From: Bosea sp. ANAM02
GTDB lineage: Bacteria; Pseudomonadota; Alphaproteobacteria; Rhizobiales; Beijerinckiaceae
Assembly (NCBI RefSeq): GCF_011764485.1
Contig: NZ_AP022848.1
Span: 896,001 to 960,000, forward strand
Reading direction: 5' to 3'
DNA: 64,000 nt
Each line of letters starts with the position of its first letter. Within the stretch, counting starts at the first letter, position 1. The notes below the pieces were generated by a model that was not told where the DNA came from, searched no databases, and worked only from the letters and a program-made list of their open reading frames with translations. The translations under genes and the position numbers were made by a program. Positions 56,793 to 63,080 of the stretch are shown one piece after another.

Positions 56793-57761
56793 TCAGGCCT
56801 CGGGAGAACCTTCGAAGGTTGGGAGGGCGGTCTGAGCGGCGACCGTGATCAGGTCGTCGCGCACGCGCTCGGTGACGTGCAGGTCCGGCCGATAGAGCTG
56901 ATAACGCCAGAGGATCTTTTGGCCCGATTTGCGGTAGCGCAGGCGCGCTGGGATCGTGATCTTCTCCCCCATGAAGAAGGGCGCGATCGACAGCATGAAA
57001 AGGCCCTGGACCTTGAGTGGCTGGCCGTTGCCGTCGATATGCTGCTCATCGAACTGGATCGAAGCCTCGCCCGTCGCCAGGTTGACGACATTCTTGACGA
57101 TGCTTTCGACGTTGACCTGAAGGCCGCGCGAGAGCTGGATCAGTTGGGCCGGGGTCGCGATCGTCGTGGCGAAGTCGCGCTCGAGATTGATGCGCTCATG
57201 ATCGTTCGGCGCCGTCAGATCGGCGATTCGATCCTCGAGGAACGCCGCGAATTCGCGCTGTTCCATCTCCTCGCCATTGCCCTTGATCCAGACCTTCCAT
57301 TCCTCCGACAGGGGAAAGGCATAATGGATGCGGTGCTTGAGATTATCAGCGGCGCCGCCGCTCGCCTTATCGTGGTAGTCAACGACCGCGGTGAAGGCCG
57401 GGCCTTTCCAGTCCGTATTGGCGAAAACCGCCGTGTGATCCGTCTTGTGACGGTCGGTTAGGTCGATGAAGGACTGCAGTGTCAGGGCCGTCGCGATGCC
57501 GCGCTTGGCTGCCGGCTTGGTCCGGAAGGCTTCTACGATCTGCGTCGCGGCCGACACTGAGCGGTTCTGCGGATCGATGATGACCGGAACCGCCTTCGGG
57601 ACGCCGGGGCCGAGATCAGGCAGCGAGACTTCCACAATCTCGGGCCGCTGGCTCTTCTTGGTGAGTTCGACAACGGCGGCGATGCCCTTGTCGGAATTGG
57701 GCAGGGCGCCCTCGTGATAGGCTTCGAGGGTGGCGGGTTCGAGTTCGGTAACCTTGGCCAT
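56793..57761 (-). CDS. DUF2303 family phage protein
   Basis: A 322-aa protein of the YfdQ/DUF2303 family, found in many temperate phages; function unknown. Features include QSFIDLTDRHKTDHTAVFA, AFTAVVDYHDKA near 125, a central FAAFLEDRIADL, and RLRYRKSGQKILWRYQLYRP near the C-terminus. In other phages it sits in the recombination or early region, as here. It is preceded by a good Shine-Dalgarno and followed by the dnaN leader hairpin. Confidence 0.9.
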   Translation of the reverse strand: MAKVTELEPATLEAYHEGALPNSDKGIAAVVELTKKSQRPEIVEVSLPDLGPGVPKAVPVIIDPQNRSVSAATQIVEAFRTKPAAKRGIATALTLQSFIDLTDRHKTDHTAVFANTDWKGPAFTAVVDYHDKASGGAADNLKHRIHYAFPLSEEWKVWIKGNGEEMEQREFAAFLEDRIADLTAPNDHERINLERDFATTIATPAQLIQLSRGLQVNVESIVKNVVNLATGEASIQFDEQHIDGNGQPLKVQGLFMLSIAPFFMGEKITIPARLRYRKSGQKILWRYQLYRPDLHVTERVRDDLITVAAQTALPTFEGSPEA

Positions 57762-57791
57762 GGCTGGCTTTCCTTTGCTTGCGGGAGGGGA

Positions 57792-58130
57792 TCAGGCGCT
57801 GGCGGAAACGCCGCGCGGGCCGGCGAACATGTCGGTCTGCTGGGGATGCTCGGGCGAGAGAGAGCCGTCGTCGGTGACCCAGTAGAAGGACGAGCCGCGC
57901 GGCTTCTTCGGCAGCTCGGGCACGATGTCCGTTTCGATCGTGACGGTGCCCTGCTCGACGGTGAGGTGGAACGCGACCTTGACCTTGCCCTTGACCTTGG
58001 CCTTCGGGCGGTTGCCGGCCATCTCCTTGAGCTTGGCCAGAGAGTCCGTGATGGCGTTGCCGAGATCGGCGGCGAACTCGCCACCTTCCAGCACGCCGAC
58101 AATGGTCTGCGCGTCGCGGATCTTCTTCAT
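57792..58130 (-). CDS. Hypothetical prophage protein, 112 aa
   Basis: A protein with an alternating hydrophobic pattern in KVKVAFHLTVEQGTVTIETD, suggesting a beta sheet, and a Lys-rich KAKVKGKVK stretch before it. It ends with a flexible tail (GSLSPEHPQQTDMFAGP). I do not assign a family with confidence. It is 30 bp upstream of the DUF2303 gene and often such a protein accompanies DUF2303 in phages, which suggests a shared function. Confidence 0.75.
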   Translation of the reverse strand: MKKIRDAQTIVGVLEGGEFAADLGNAITDSLAKLKEMAGNRPKAKVKGKVKVAFHLTVEQGTVTIETDIVPELPKKPRGSSFYWVTDDGSLSPEHPQQTDMFAGPRGVSASA

Positions 58131-58135
58131 TTGGC

Positions 58136-58840
58136 TCAGGCCTCCATAGGCTGGCGAGGGAGCCGCCCGCCGGCGCGGCGCGTGCTCGGGGGCAGGTCGG
58201 ACTTCGGCTTCGGCGCGGGGCGGGCGAGAACGGCCTCGCTCCAGCGGTCGAAGCGGGTGAGCCATTGCTCGGTGGCGCGTGCCGGGGAGAGCGGGACGAT
58301 GCGATGCTTGAGCTTCAGCGTCCCGTAGCTTTCGACGCCCCACGGCCGGGGCGGCCGAGCGAGGAGGTGGTCGCGCTCCGCCAGCATCAGCCGAACATCG
58401 GTCAGCGCGACCGTACGGGCGATCTCCACCGGCAACGGCCAAGGCAGCCCCGCGAGCCGATGCAGCCAAGCGTCGATCGGCGCGCAGAGCTCACGCTTGA
58501 TCGCCTTGATTGAGACGCCCGATCCCGGCGCGAGCCGATCAGCGGCTGCCTGCATGGCCACCATGATCGGCGTAGCCCAGTCGCCGATGATGGCTTCGTG
58601 GCCGTCATGCAACAGGAAGGCGAGCGCTGCCGCCGGATCATGGCTCGCAGCGTAGATCGTATCGGCGCCGATGCAGCAGTGCTGCGCGACCGGATAGATG
58701 ATGCCGCTCGGCATCTGGTTCGCGTAGCGGCCGGTCATGCCCAACGGCGTCGCGATGTCGCGCCGCAGGTCGAGGCCATCCGGCGGGATGGGAGCCAGCA
58801 GGTCGAGGGGGCGGCCGGAGGCAGTCTGGGACCAGATCAT
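58136..58840 (-). CDS. HD-domain phosphohydrolase (YfdR/YfbR-like)
   Basis: A 234-aa protein with the metal-binding residues of the HD superfamily: H54 in YPVAQHCCIGAD, H78-D79 in FLLHDGHEA, and D148 in VALTDVR. This H...HD...D pattern fits YfbR-like 5'-nucleotidases and the phage YfdR group, which act on deoxynucleotides. It probably tunes the dNTP pool during phage growth. It overlaps the 86-aa gene by 4 bp, so it is translationally coupled. Confidence 0.83.
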   Translation of the reverse strand: MIWSQTASGRPLDLLAPIPPDGLDLRRDIATPLGMTGRYANQMPSGIIYPVAQHCCIGADTIYAASHDPAAALAFLLHDGHEAIIGDWATPIMVAMQAAADRLAPGSGVSIKAIKRELCAPIDAWLHRLAGLPWPLPVEIARTVALTDVRLMLAERDHLLARPPRPWGVESYGTLKLKHRIVPLSPARATEQWLTRFDRWSEAVLARPAPKPKSDLPPSTRRAGGRLPRQPMEA

Positions 58841-59097
58841 CGCGCGGCCCTCGCCTTGAGCCTGGCAAGGGTTTCGCCGAGCCGAACCGTTGCTTCTAGG
58901 GTGCAGCGCGCCTCGTCCGCGATCTGCATGATGGTGGCTTCCAGGCCGTCGAGCGGCATGTTGCGGCGCATGGCACCCGACAGGGCGCTGGCCCGCATCA
59001 GCATGTCGCCGGCACGGTGGCAGAGCGTGTCTGCCTCGTGGATCGTCTCTGCCGGGAGCGGATCATTCGCGAGGATGACGGGGGAGATGCTCACCAT
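58837..59097 (-). CDS. Hypothetical prophage protein, 86 aa
   Basis: A helical protein without a recognised domain (ETIHEADTLCHRAGDMLMRA and IMQIADEARCTLEATVRLGE). It could form a helical bundle. It overlaps its neighbours on both sides (4 and 7 bp), which supports that it is translated. Confidence 0.65.
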   Translation of the reverse strand: MVSISPVILANDPLPAETIHEADTLCHRAGDMLMRASALSGAMRRNMPLDGLEATIMQIADEARCTLEATVRLGETLARLKARAAR

Positions 59098-59222
59098 GGC
59101 GAGGCGCTCCAGATCGCCGCCAGCGCGTAGATCACGGGCGCGCAGGCAAGAGTGATCAAGCCGAGCATGATCAGCCAGACCAGCAGGATCATGCCGAGAT
59201 GCGGCGCAGCTTCGGCCTTCAT
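59091..59222 (-). CDS. Small membrane protein, 43 aa
   Basis: A short protein with one long hydrophobic segment (MILLVWLIMLGLITLACAPV, residues 11-30) after a polar start. The ATG at 59222 overlaps the upstream gene's stop by 4 bp and its own end overlaps the next start. Single-span phage proteins of this size include holin-like, superinfection-exclusion and anti-host factors; none can be chosen here. Confidence 0.6.
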   Translation of the reverse strand: MKAEAAPHLGMILLVWLIMLGLITLACAPVIYALAAIWSASPW

Positions 59223-59455
59223 TTCAGCGCCTCCGCGATGGCGACGCATCCGATGCCTGCCTCGGTGGCGAGCTCCTCGAATGCTCGGCTGAGCTGCTTG
59301 GCCTCGACCGCGGCGGCGAGAGCGTCCGCCCCTACCGTCACGTTGCGGCCATCGCGGATGTTGGCGAGCAGCAGCTCGGCCCGGCGTGCGAGCCAAGCGG
59401 CGCCCTTTACGGCCGCTTCTGCGTCGTTGCGGAGATGTGCGACGGTCGGGATCAT
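59219..59455 (-). CDS. Hypothetical prophage protein, 78 aa
   Basis: An Ala-rich helical protein (VAHLRNDAEAAVKGAAWLAR) without a recognised domain. It has 4-bp ATGA overlaps with the genes on both sides, which supports coupled translation. Confidence 0.65.
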   Translation of the reverse strand: MIPTVAHLRNDAEAAVKGAAWLARRAELLLANIRDGRNVTVGADALAAAVEAKQLSRAFEELATEAGIGCVAIAEALK

Positions 59456-59526
59456 CCGCGCCTCCTTTCGGTTCGGCTGAGGGCGGATACCGCCAGATAG
59501 GTTGCGAGGAGCCAGACGCCGGCCAT
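59452..59526 (-). CDS. Possible 24-aa membrane peptide
   Basis: A very short frame with a hydrophobic core (GVWLLATYLAVSAL) and a basic tail RTERRRG. Its TGA overlaps the next ATG by 4 bp, in line with the neighbouring overlaps, and AGGAGG within its 3' end serves the next gene. It may be a real peptide or only a leader that couples translation. Confidence 0.3.
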   Translation of the reverse strand: MAGVWLLATYLAVSALSRTERRRG

Positions 59527-59528
59527 GG

Positions 59529-59882
59529 TCAGAGGCCCAGCATCTGGCGCGCGATCAGCGCGATGGGGACGGCGAGACAGGCGATGGAAGCGGCCATCTC
59601 GCGAGGGCTGACCGCGCGACCGCGCCTGCGGGGCCGCTTCGAGCTCGGCAGGGTGGAAAAGGCAGCAGCCGCATAGGCGCGGACATGTTCAGGACGCCAG
59701 CCGAGCCGGATCAGATCGTCCGTATCGATGACGGCATCTTCGCCCCGGTCCTTGACCAGGCGGCTGATATCCTCGGCCATGCGCTGGCGCACCGCGCCGG
59801 CATCGACCATGCGGTTGCGGGGCTGGGGCCAGATGAACCCGTCATGGGTCGGGGTGCGGTGGTCGACCGTCGGCGAATGCAT
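59529..59882 (-). CDS. Hypothetical prophage protein, 117 aa, with C-terminal hydrophobic segment
   Basis: The first gene of the leftward operon. The middle DLIRLGWRPEHVRAYAAAAF looks like a small helical domain, followed by a basic stretch RPRRRG and a hydrophobic end (MAASIACLAVPIALIARQML) that could anchor it in the membrane. The ATG at 59882 has GGAGG 5 bases upstream and is preferred to the in-frame ATG at 59894. A putative repressor operator lies 30 bases upstream. Confidence 0.7.
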   Translation of the reverse strand: MHSPTVDHRTPTHDGFIWPQPRNRMVDAGAVRQRMAEDISRLVKDRGEDAVIDTDDLIRLGWRPEHVRAYAAAAFSTLPSSKRPRRRGRAVSPREMAASIACLAVPIALIARQMLGL

Positions 59883-59911
59883 GGTTGCCTCCATCGGTTG
59901 AATGGCGGCAT

Positions 59912-59930
59912 CGTACCGATAAACGCTACA
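59912..59930. promoter_or_regulatory. Putative phage repressor operator, left
   Basis: CGTACCG-ATAAA-CGCTACA is an imperfect 19-bp palindrome in front of the leftward operon. Its GTACCGATAAACG core is the exact reverse complement of bases 61448-61460 at the repressor/Cro switch, 1.5 kb away. The shared 13-mer, in two promoter regions of one prophage, fits an OL/OR arrangement bound by the S24 repressor. Confidence 0.6.
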
Positions 59931-60009
59931 CTGTCAACAGGGTTCGGATTTAAAATCGGGACAGAACAAATTGCGATGTCTCCGGAACCGAATCAGATAC
60001 TAACAAATC

Positions 60010-60024
60010 GTTCTTGCTCTGTTC
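60010..60024. promoter_or_regulatory. LexA (SOS) box, GTTC-N7-GTTC
   Basis: GTTCTTGCTCTGTTC matches exactly the direct-repeat LexA site of alphaproteobacteria. It is 43 bases upstream of the rightward gene at 60068 and 128 bases from the leftward operon start. The surroundings are AT-rich and promoter-like. It should keep the adjacent rightward gene(s) off until DNA damage. Confidence 0.7.
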
Positions 60025-60067
60025 TCATTCGTGAGTCAGATTGTCGCGGTCCGAGGAGAGGATCGTC

Positions 60068-60286
60068 ATGACCGCAATGAGCCTGGCAGCAAGCTTCAAG
60101 ATTTTCCTGAAATGCGAGAACTGCCGCCGCCCGAGCAGCGTGAGGCTCGATGTTCCGGATGTCGACGATGCGCCTTGCGACGTCGAAGAGCTGGTCGATA
60201 GCGCCTTCCTGCAGCGTCAGGTGTTCACCTGCGAGATCTGCGAGAGCGCGATCGGGACCATCATTGGCATCAATCGTGTGGAGTAG
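60068..60286 (+). CDS. Small protein with two CxxC motifs, 72 aa
   Basis: It carries CENC near residue 18 and CEIC near residue 57, a spacing that could build one zinc ribbon. Between them is an acidic stretch (LDVPDVDDAPCDVEELVDSA). A GAGGAG Shine-Dalgarno lies before the ATG at 60068; an in-frame TTG at 60041 is less likely. It is the first rightward gene behind the LexA box and is 5 bp from the next gene. Confidence 0.72.
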   Translation: MTAMSLAASFKIFLKCENCRRPSSVRLDVPDVDDAPCDVEELVDSAFLQRQVFTCEICESAIGTIIGINRVE

Positions 60287-60291
60287 CGTCG

Positions 60292-60657
60292 ATGACTGAG
60301 AGGGTAGTGGTTCGTGTCGTTTCCGCCGGCCAGGTCGACGCTGCTGAGCGGCTCGCCATCACAGCGCTCGGCTGGATCAGCGCCGATATCGACAGGATCG
60401 GTGGGTTCATCGATCGGACGGGTATCAGGGCGGACCGGATCCGTCAGGCTGCCGGTTCGCGCGACTTCCTGCTCGGTGTGCTCGAGCATGTCATGTCAGA
60501 CGAAGAGTGGCTCCTGATGCCATTTTGTGCCGTTAGCAAGGCTTCGCCGCGCGAGGTCTGCGAGGCGCGGGATGTTCTCGCATCGCCATATCGCATCAAG
60601 CACGGAAGCGCGGAGAACCTGGTGCCGAAGATCCTGCCGCGGCGCGGCTTCTCCTAG
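60292..60657 (+). CDS. DUF3572-like protein
   Basis: A 121-aa protein. The core ERLAITALGWISADIDRIGG followed by DRTGIRADRIRQAA and FLLGVLEHVMSDEEWLL matches the pattern of DUF3572, a small family usually encoded on the chromosome of Hyphomicrobiales. About 40 further residues form a C-terminal extension. It follows the CxxC gene by 5 bp and ends with a 4-base tail-to-tail overlap with the repressor gene. Function unknown. Confidence 0.65.
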   Translation: MTERVVVRVVSAGQVDAAERLAITALGWISADIDRIGGFIDRTGIRADRIRQAAGSRDFLLGVLEHVMSDEEWLLMPFCAVSKASPREVCEARDVLASPYRIKHGSAENLVPKILPRRGFS

Positions 60658-61421
60658 AGCGGGATTTCGTTCGAAATCCGCCTGACGAGTGCCAGGATCT
60701 GGAAGGTTTCGCCGTCATCGGCCTGGTAGTCGACCGGGACGATGATGGGCTTGTGCTTCGGATTGCTGGATCGCGGATGGAACTCCATCCGGTCTTCATA
60801 CAACTCAAGCTGCTTGATCGACCATTCGCGCAGATGCCCGCCGTCCCTGGTGCGTTCGACCACGACCGTCATGCCATCGCGCAGCGGCACTCGACCATTC
60901 AGGTCGCCGAAGTCGACGCAAATGACCTTGTCGCCAGGAAGGATCGGTCGCGGCTGCAGCTTGTTCATGCTGTCGCCGGCGACAGTGAATGAGACCTGCC
61001 GCGCCCAGGGGAACTTGGGGTCGGGCAGGTCGAAGGTCGGATCCTCCTCGATATCGGTGAAGTCCGGCGCGGCGCGAAAGGCGCCCGCCTCGACGATGCC
61101 GGCGTTGGCGATCGCTGTCAGGCCTTCCTTCGTGCGCGTGAGTTCGGGCTCGTCGTTCGCTGGTCCCGGGAGCGGGGACGGCACGTCGAGGATGTCCGCG
61201 ATGGCGAGCATTTCCTGGCCGCTGATCTCGCGGCTGCCGAGGACCATCTTGTTGACGGCTGAGCGTGGGATCGAGCGCGAGAGCGCTTCGGTCAGCCTGC
61301 GCGCGAGCTCTGCCTGGCTCATCTTGCGGAGCTCAAGCGAGGCGACAAGCCAGTCCTTCAGGCGATCCTTCAGCATGTCGGGACGATAGATTCCCAGCGT
61401 CGCGATGTCGCGATCTGCCAT
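60654..61421 (-). CDS. LexA-like phage repressor (HTH plus S24 peptidase)
   Basis: A 255-aa CI-type repressor. Residues about 20-80 form an XRE-type DNA-binding domain (KMSQAELARRLTEALSRSIP, SAVNKMVLGSREISGQEMLA). The linker has an Ala112-Gly113 pair in EAGAFRA, the expected self-cleavage site. The C-terminal S24 domain has catalytic Ser151 in VAGDSMNK and the probable lysine K203 in SIKQLELYED. RecA-activated self-cleavage would induce the prophage. The ATG at 61421 is preferred; its first bases overlap an operator half-site. Confidence 0.9.
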   Translation of the reverse strand: MADRDIATLGIYRPDMLKDRLKDWLVASLELRKMSQAELARRLTEALSRSIPRSAVNKMVLGSREISGQEMLAIADILDVPSPLPGPANDEPELTRTKEGLTAIANAGIVEAGAFRAAPDFTDIEEDPTFDLPDPKFPWARQVSFTVAGDSMNKLQPRPILPGDKVICVDFGDLNGRVPLRDGMTVVVERTRDGGHLREWSIKQLELYEDRMEFHPRSSNPKHKPIIVPVDYQADDGETFQILALVRRISNEIPL

Positions 61422-61461
61422 CGGTACATCCGCGCTTGCAATTGTATCGTTTATCGGTACA
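61420..61461. promoter_or_regulatory. Putative operators at the repressor/Cro switch
   Basis: TGTATCG-TTTAT-CGGTACA at 61443-61461 is a 19-bp palindrome with one mismatch. A second half-site ATCGGTACAT at 61420-61429 repeats its right arm and covers the repressor start codon. The region is the 49-bp gap between the divergent repressor and Cro-like genes. Binding would give autoregulation of the repressor and control of the rightward promoter. Confidence 0.6.
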
Positions 61462-61470
61462 TTGCAGATC

Positions 61471-61704
61471 ATGGAACCTGCCTCCTCCATTATCGATCGC
61501 CTGGGTGGCGTCGCTCGGGTCGCCGAGATCGTCGGCGTCCACCGCGTTCGCGTCAGCAACTGGAAGCGCCCGAAATCAGCGGGCGGCACCGGCGGCCGCG
61601 TGCCCCAATCGCATCATGTGAAGCTTCTGGCGGCGGCCGAACGCTTGGGCGTCGCTCTCTCTGCCGCAGATTTCCTCGTTACGTCCGAGGGCGTCTCTCC
61701 ATGA
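61471..61704 (+). CDS. Cro-like helix-turn-helix regulator, 77 aa
   Basis: A small DNA-binding protein with IIDRLGGVARVAEIVGVHRV followed by RVSNWKRPKSAGG, the helix-turn-helix pattern of YdaS/Cro-type phage regulators. It is divergent from the S24 repressor across the operator region, the place of cro. It should favour the lytic programme. Confidence 0.85.
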   Translation: MEPASSIIDRLGGVARVAEIVGVHRVRVSNWKRPKSAGGTGGRVPQSHHVKLLAAAERLGVALSAADFLVTSEGVSP

Positions 61705-61805
61705 CGGCCCTTCATCGCATTCGACAGGTTCAGCAGCGCGTGCCGCAGGCGGCTCTTCGCCGCGTCCTGCCGTGCTCGCCGCGCCTGTTCTTCCTGCTCG
61801 TCCAT
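61614..61805 (-). CDS. Questionable 63-aa frame antisense to the Cro-like gene
   Basis: A minus-strand frame with a plausible helical start (DEQEEQARRARQDAAKSRLR) and a basic tail. It fills the 185-bp gap between the Cro-like and CII-like genes but overlaps the Cro-like gene by 91 bp. Reason to mention it: the gap has no other content. It may well be spurious. Confidence 0.25.
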   Translation of the reverse strand: MDEQEEQARRARQDAAKSRLRHALLNLSNAMKGRHGETPSDVTRKSAAERATPKRSAAARSFT

Positions 61806-61889
61806 GGTGTTCCTCCGCCGTGACCTGACCCGTCGGACTGTCCCTCATCTCTCCCGTTTTCCCTACGAAAATGCATAGGAGCATTTTTC

Positions 61890-62390
61890 GTGAGCGCTCC
61901 CGCTTTGCCCGAAGAAGGCCACTCCGACGGCCTCGTCACCATGATGAAAACTGCGGTCAGGGCGCTCGTGCTCGCCTGCGCCGCCCCTGGCGAGACCGGT
62001 CCCGAGCGTGTCGAGCGCATGACGGGCTTCTCTCGCGGCGCGATCAGCCGGTGGTGCGGCGACAATTATCGCGACCTGCCGCCGCTCGATGTCGTGTTTC
62101 AGCTAGAGAGCCGCATCGGCAAACCGATCGTCTCGCGCATGCTGGCGTCGCTGACCGGCCACGAGGTTCGGCCCGTCGAGGATCGCGACGGCACGCAGGT
62201 GACGGACCTGATGGCCGGCGTGCTGCGCTCGACCGGCAGTCATGCTCGCTTCGTCGCCAAGGCCGCCGAGGCGATGGAAGACGACAAGATCACGCCGGGC
62301 GAAGCGAAAGAGCTGCTTTCCAAGATCCTCAAGCATCAGCAGGACATGGCGGAGATCGCCAAGCTTCTCGCGCTCAAGGCCGGGGTCTGA
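61890..62390 (+). CDS. CII-like phage regulatory protein
   Basis: A 166-aa protein. The N-terminal half contains ERVERMTGFSRGAISRWCGD, a helix-turn-helix that may recognise DNA, then DVVFQLESRIGKPIVSRMLA. The C-terminal half is helical (DDKITPGEAKELLSKILKHQ). Proteins of this size and place, two genes from the repressor, are annotated as phage CII-type regulators. The start is GTG with AGGAG upstream. Confidence 0.7.
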   Translation: MSAPALPEEGHSDGLVTMMKTAVRALVLACAAPGETGPERVERMTGFSRGAISRWCGDNYRDLPPLDVVFQLESRIGKPIVSRMLASLTGHEVRPVEDRDGTQVTDLMAGVLRSTGSHARFVAKAAEAMEDDKITPGEAKELLSKILKHQQDMAEIAKLLALKAGV

Positions 62391-62393
62391 GCG

Positions 62394-62630
62394 ATGCTGC
62401 CGATCGGAGACCTGCAGCCCGTATCGCCGGAACTTCGCGGCCTGCTCGCGGCCATCACCGAGCAGGCGCATCGTCTGCGCAGCCGCGGCCGGCATGACCG
62501 AGCCGAGACCTTGCTGCGGCGTGCTGCGGAGAAGCGCGTGCTGCCGCCCCATGTGCGGCAGGGCATGCACGCCCTCGCCGACCTTTTCCACGCCCATCCG
62601 GACAATCCGGTCAGCCTCGGCGTCGTCTGA
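62394..62630 (+). CDS. Hypothetical prophage protein, 78 aa
   Basis: A helical, Arg-rich protein (AAITEQAHRLRSRGRHDRAE, LRRAAEKRVLPPHVRQGMHA) with no recognised family. It starts 3 bp after the CII-like gene and its TGA overlaps the next ATG by one base. It belongs to the early rightward transcript. Confidence 0.65.
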   Translation: MLPIGDLQPVSPELRGLLAAITEQAHRLRSRGRHDRAETLLRRAAEKRVLPPHVRQGMHALADLFHAHPDNPVSLGVV

Positions 62631-62869
62631 TGAAGCGCCCCTTCCGCATCGAGCGCGTCGGGCGCCACCGCAAGGCCGCAGCTCGCGGCGTGGCCCGCCT
62701 GGGCTTTCCGGCATCCGTCATCGCCAGCGTCCTGCGGATCAAGCGCTCGACTGCGCAGGCGATCGTCGAGGGGCGATTGGCGCCTGCCGCCCTCTGGTCC
62801 GCCGCCGAGCAGGCGCTTTTCGCGAAGGGAGAAGTTGATGCATCTCGCCGCCATCATCGCGGAGCTTGA
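62630..62869 (+). CDS. Hypothetical prophage protein, 79 aa, possible HTH
   Basis: It begins with a basic stretch (KRPFRIERVGRHRKAAARG) and continues LGFPASVIASVLRIKRSTAQ, which could be a helix-turn-helix. No family recognised. Its 3' end overlaps the next gene by 32 bp in another frame, which is long for coupled genes but occurs in phages. Confidence 0.55.
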   Translation: MKRPFRIERVGRHRKAAARGVARLGFPASVIASVLRIKRSTAQAIVEGRLAPAALWSAAEQALFAKGEVDASRRHHRGA

Positions 62870-63080
62870 AGGCGCGGCGCAGCAAGAAGCTGCCGGCATT
62901 CATGTGCTGGAGACGACGCGCTTTGAGCCCGAGCTCGGCGCCGTCGCGGTCTCTTGCCTTGATGCCTCGCGCCGTCGCGCCGAGGCGCTGACCCAGGCGG
63001 CGAAGCGCCTGCGCGTGCTGCTTCAGGGGGACTTTGCCTCCGCCGATCCGCGCCGTCCGAACCAGACGGTGCCGGCATGA
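62838..63080 (+). CDS. Hypothetical prophage protein, 80 aa
   Basis: A helical protein (HLAAIIAELEGAAQQEAAGI, LDASRRRAEALTQAAKRLRV). The ATG at 62838 has GGGAG 6 bases upstream and is preferred to the TTG at 62835. It overlaps the helicase start by 4 bp (ATGA), which supports both starts. No family recognised. Confidence 0.65.
   Translation: MHLAAIIAELEGAAQQEAAGIHVLETTRFEPELGAVAVSCLDASRRRAEALTQAAKRLRVLLQGDFASADPRRPNQTVPA

Noticed and set aside
54659..58840. Idea that the prophage makes diaminopurine (Z) DNA
   Set aside because: HD and MazG/DUF550-like proteins are suggestive, but no PurZ-like synthetase or Z-type polymerase is present in the window.
61576..61884. 102-codon minus-strand frame over the Cro-like gene
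   Set aside because: It overlaps most of the Cro-like gene and its translation lacks any recognisable pattern; only the shorter 61614-61805 frame is kept, at low confidence.
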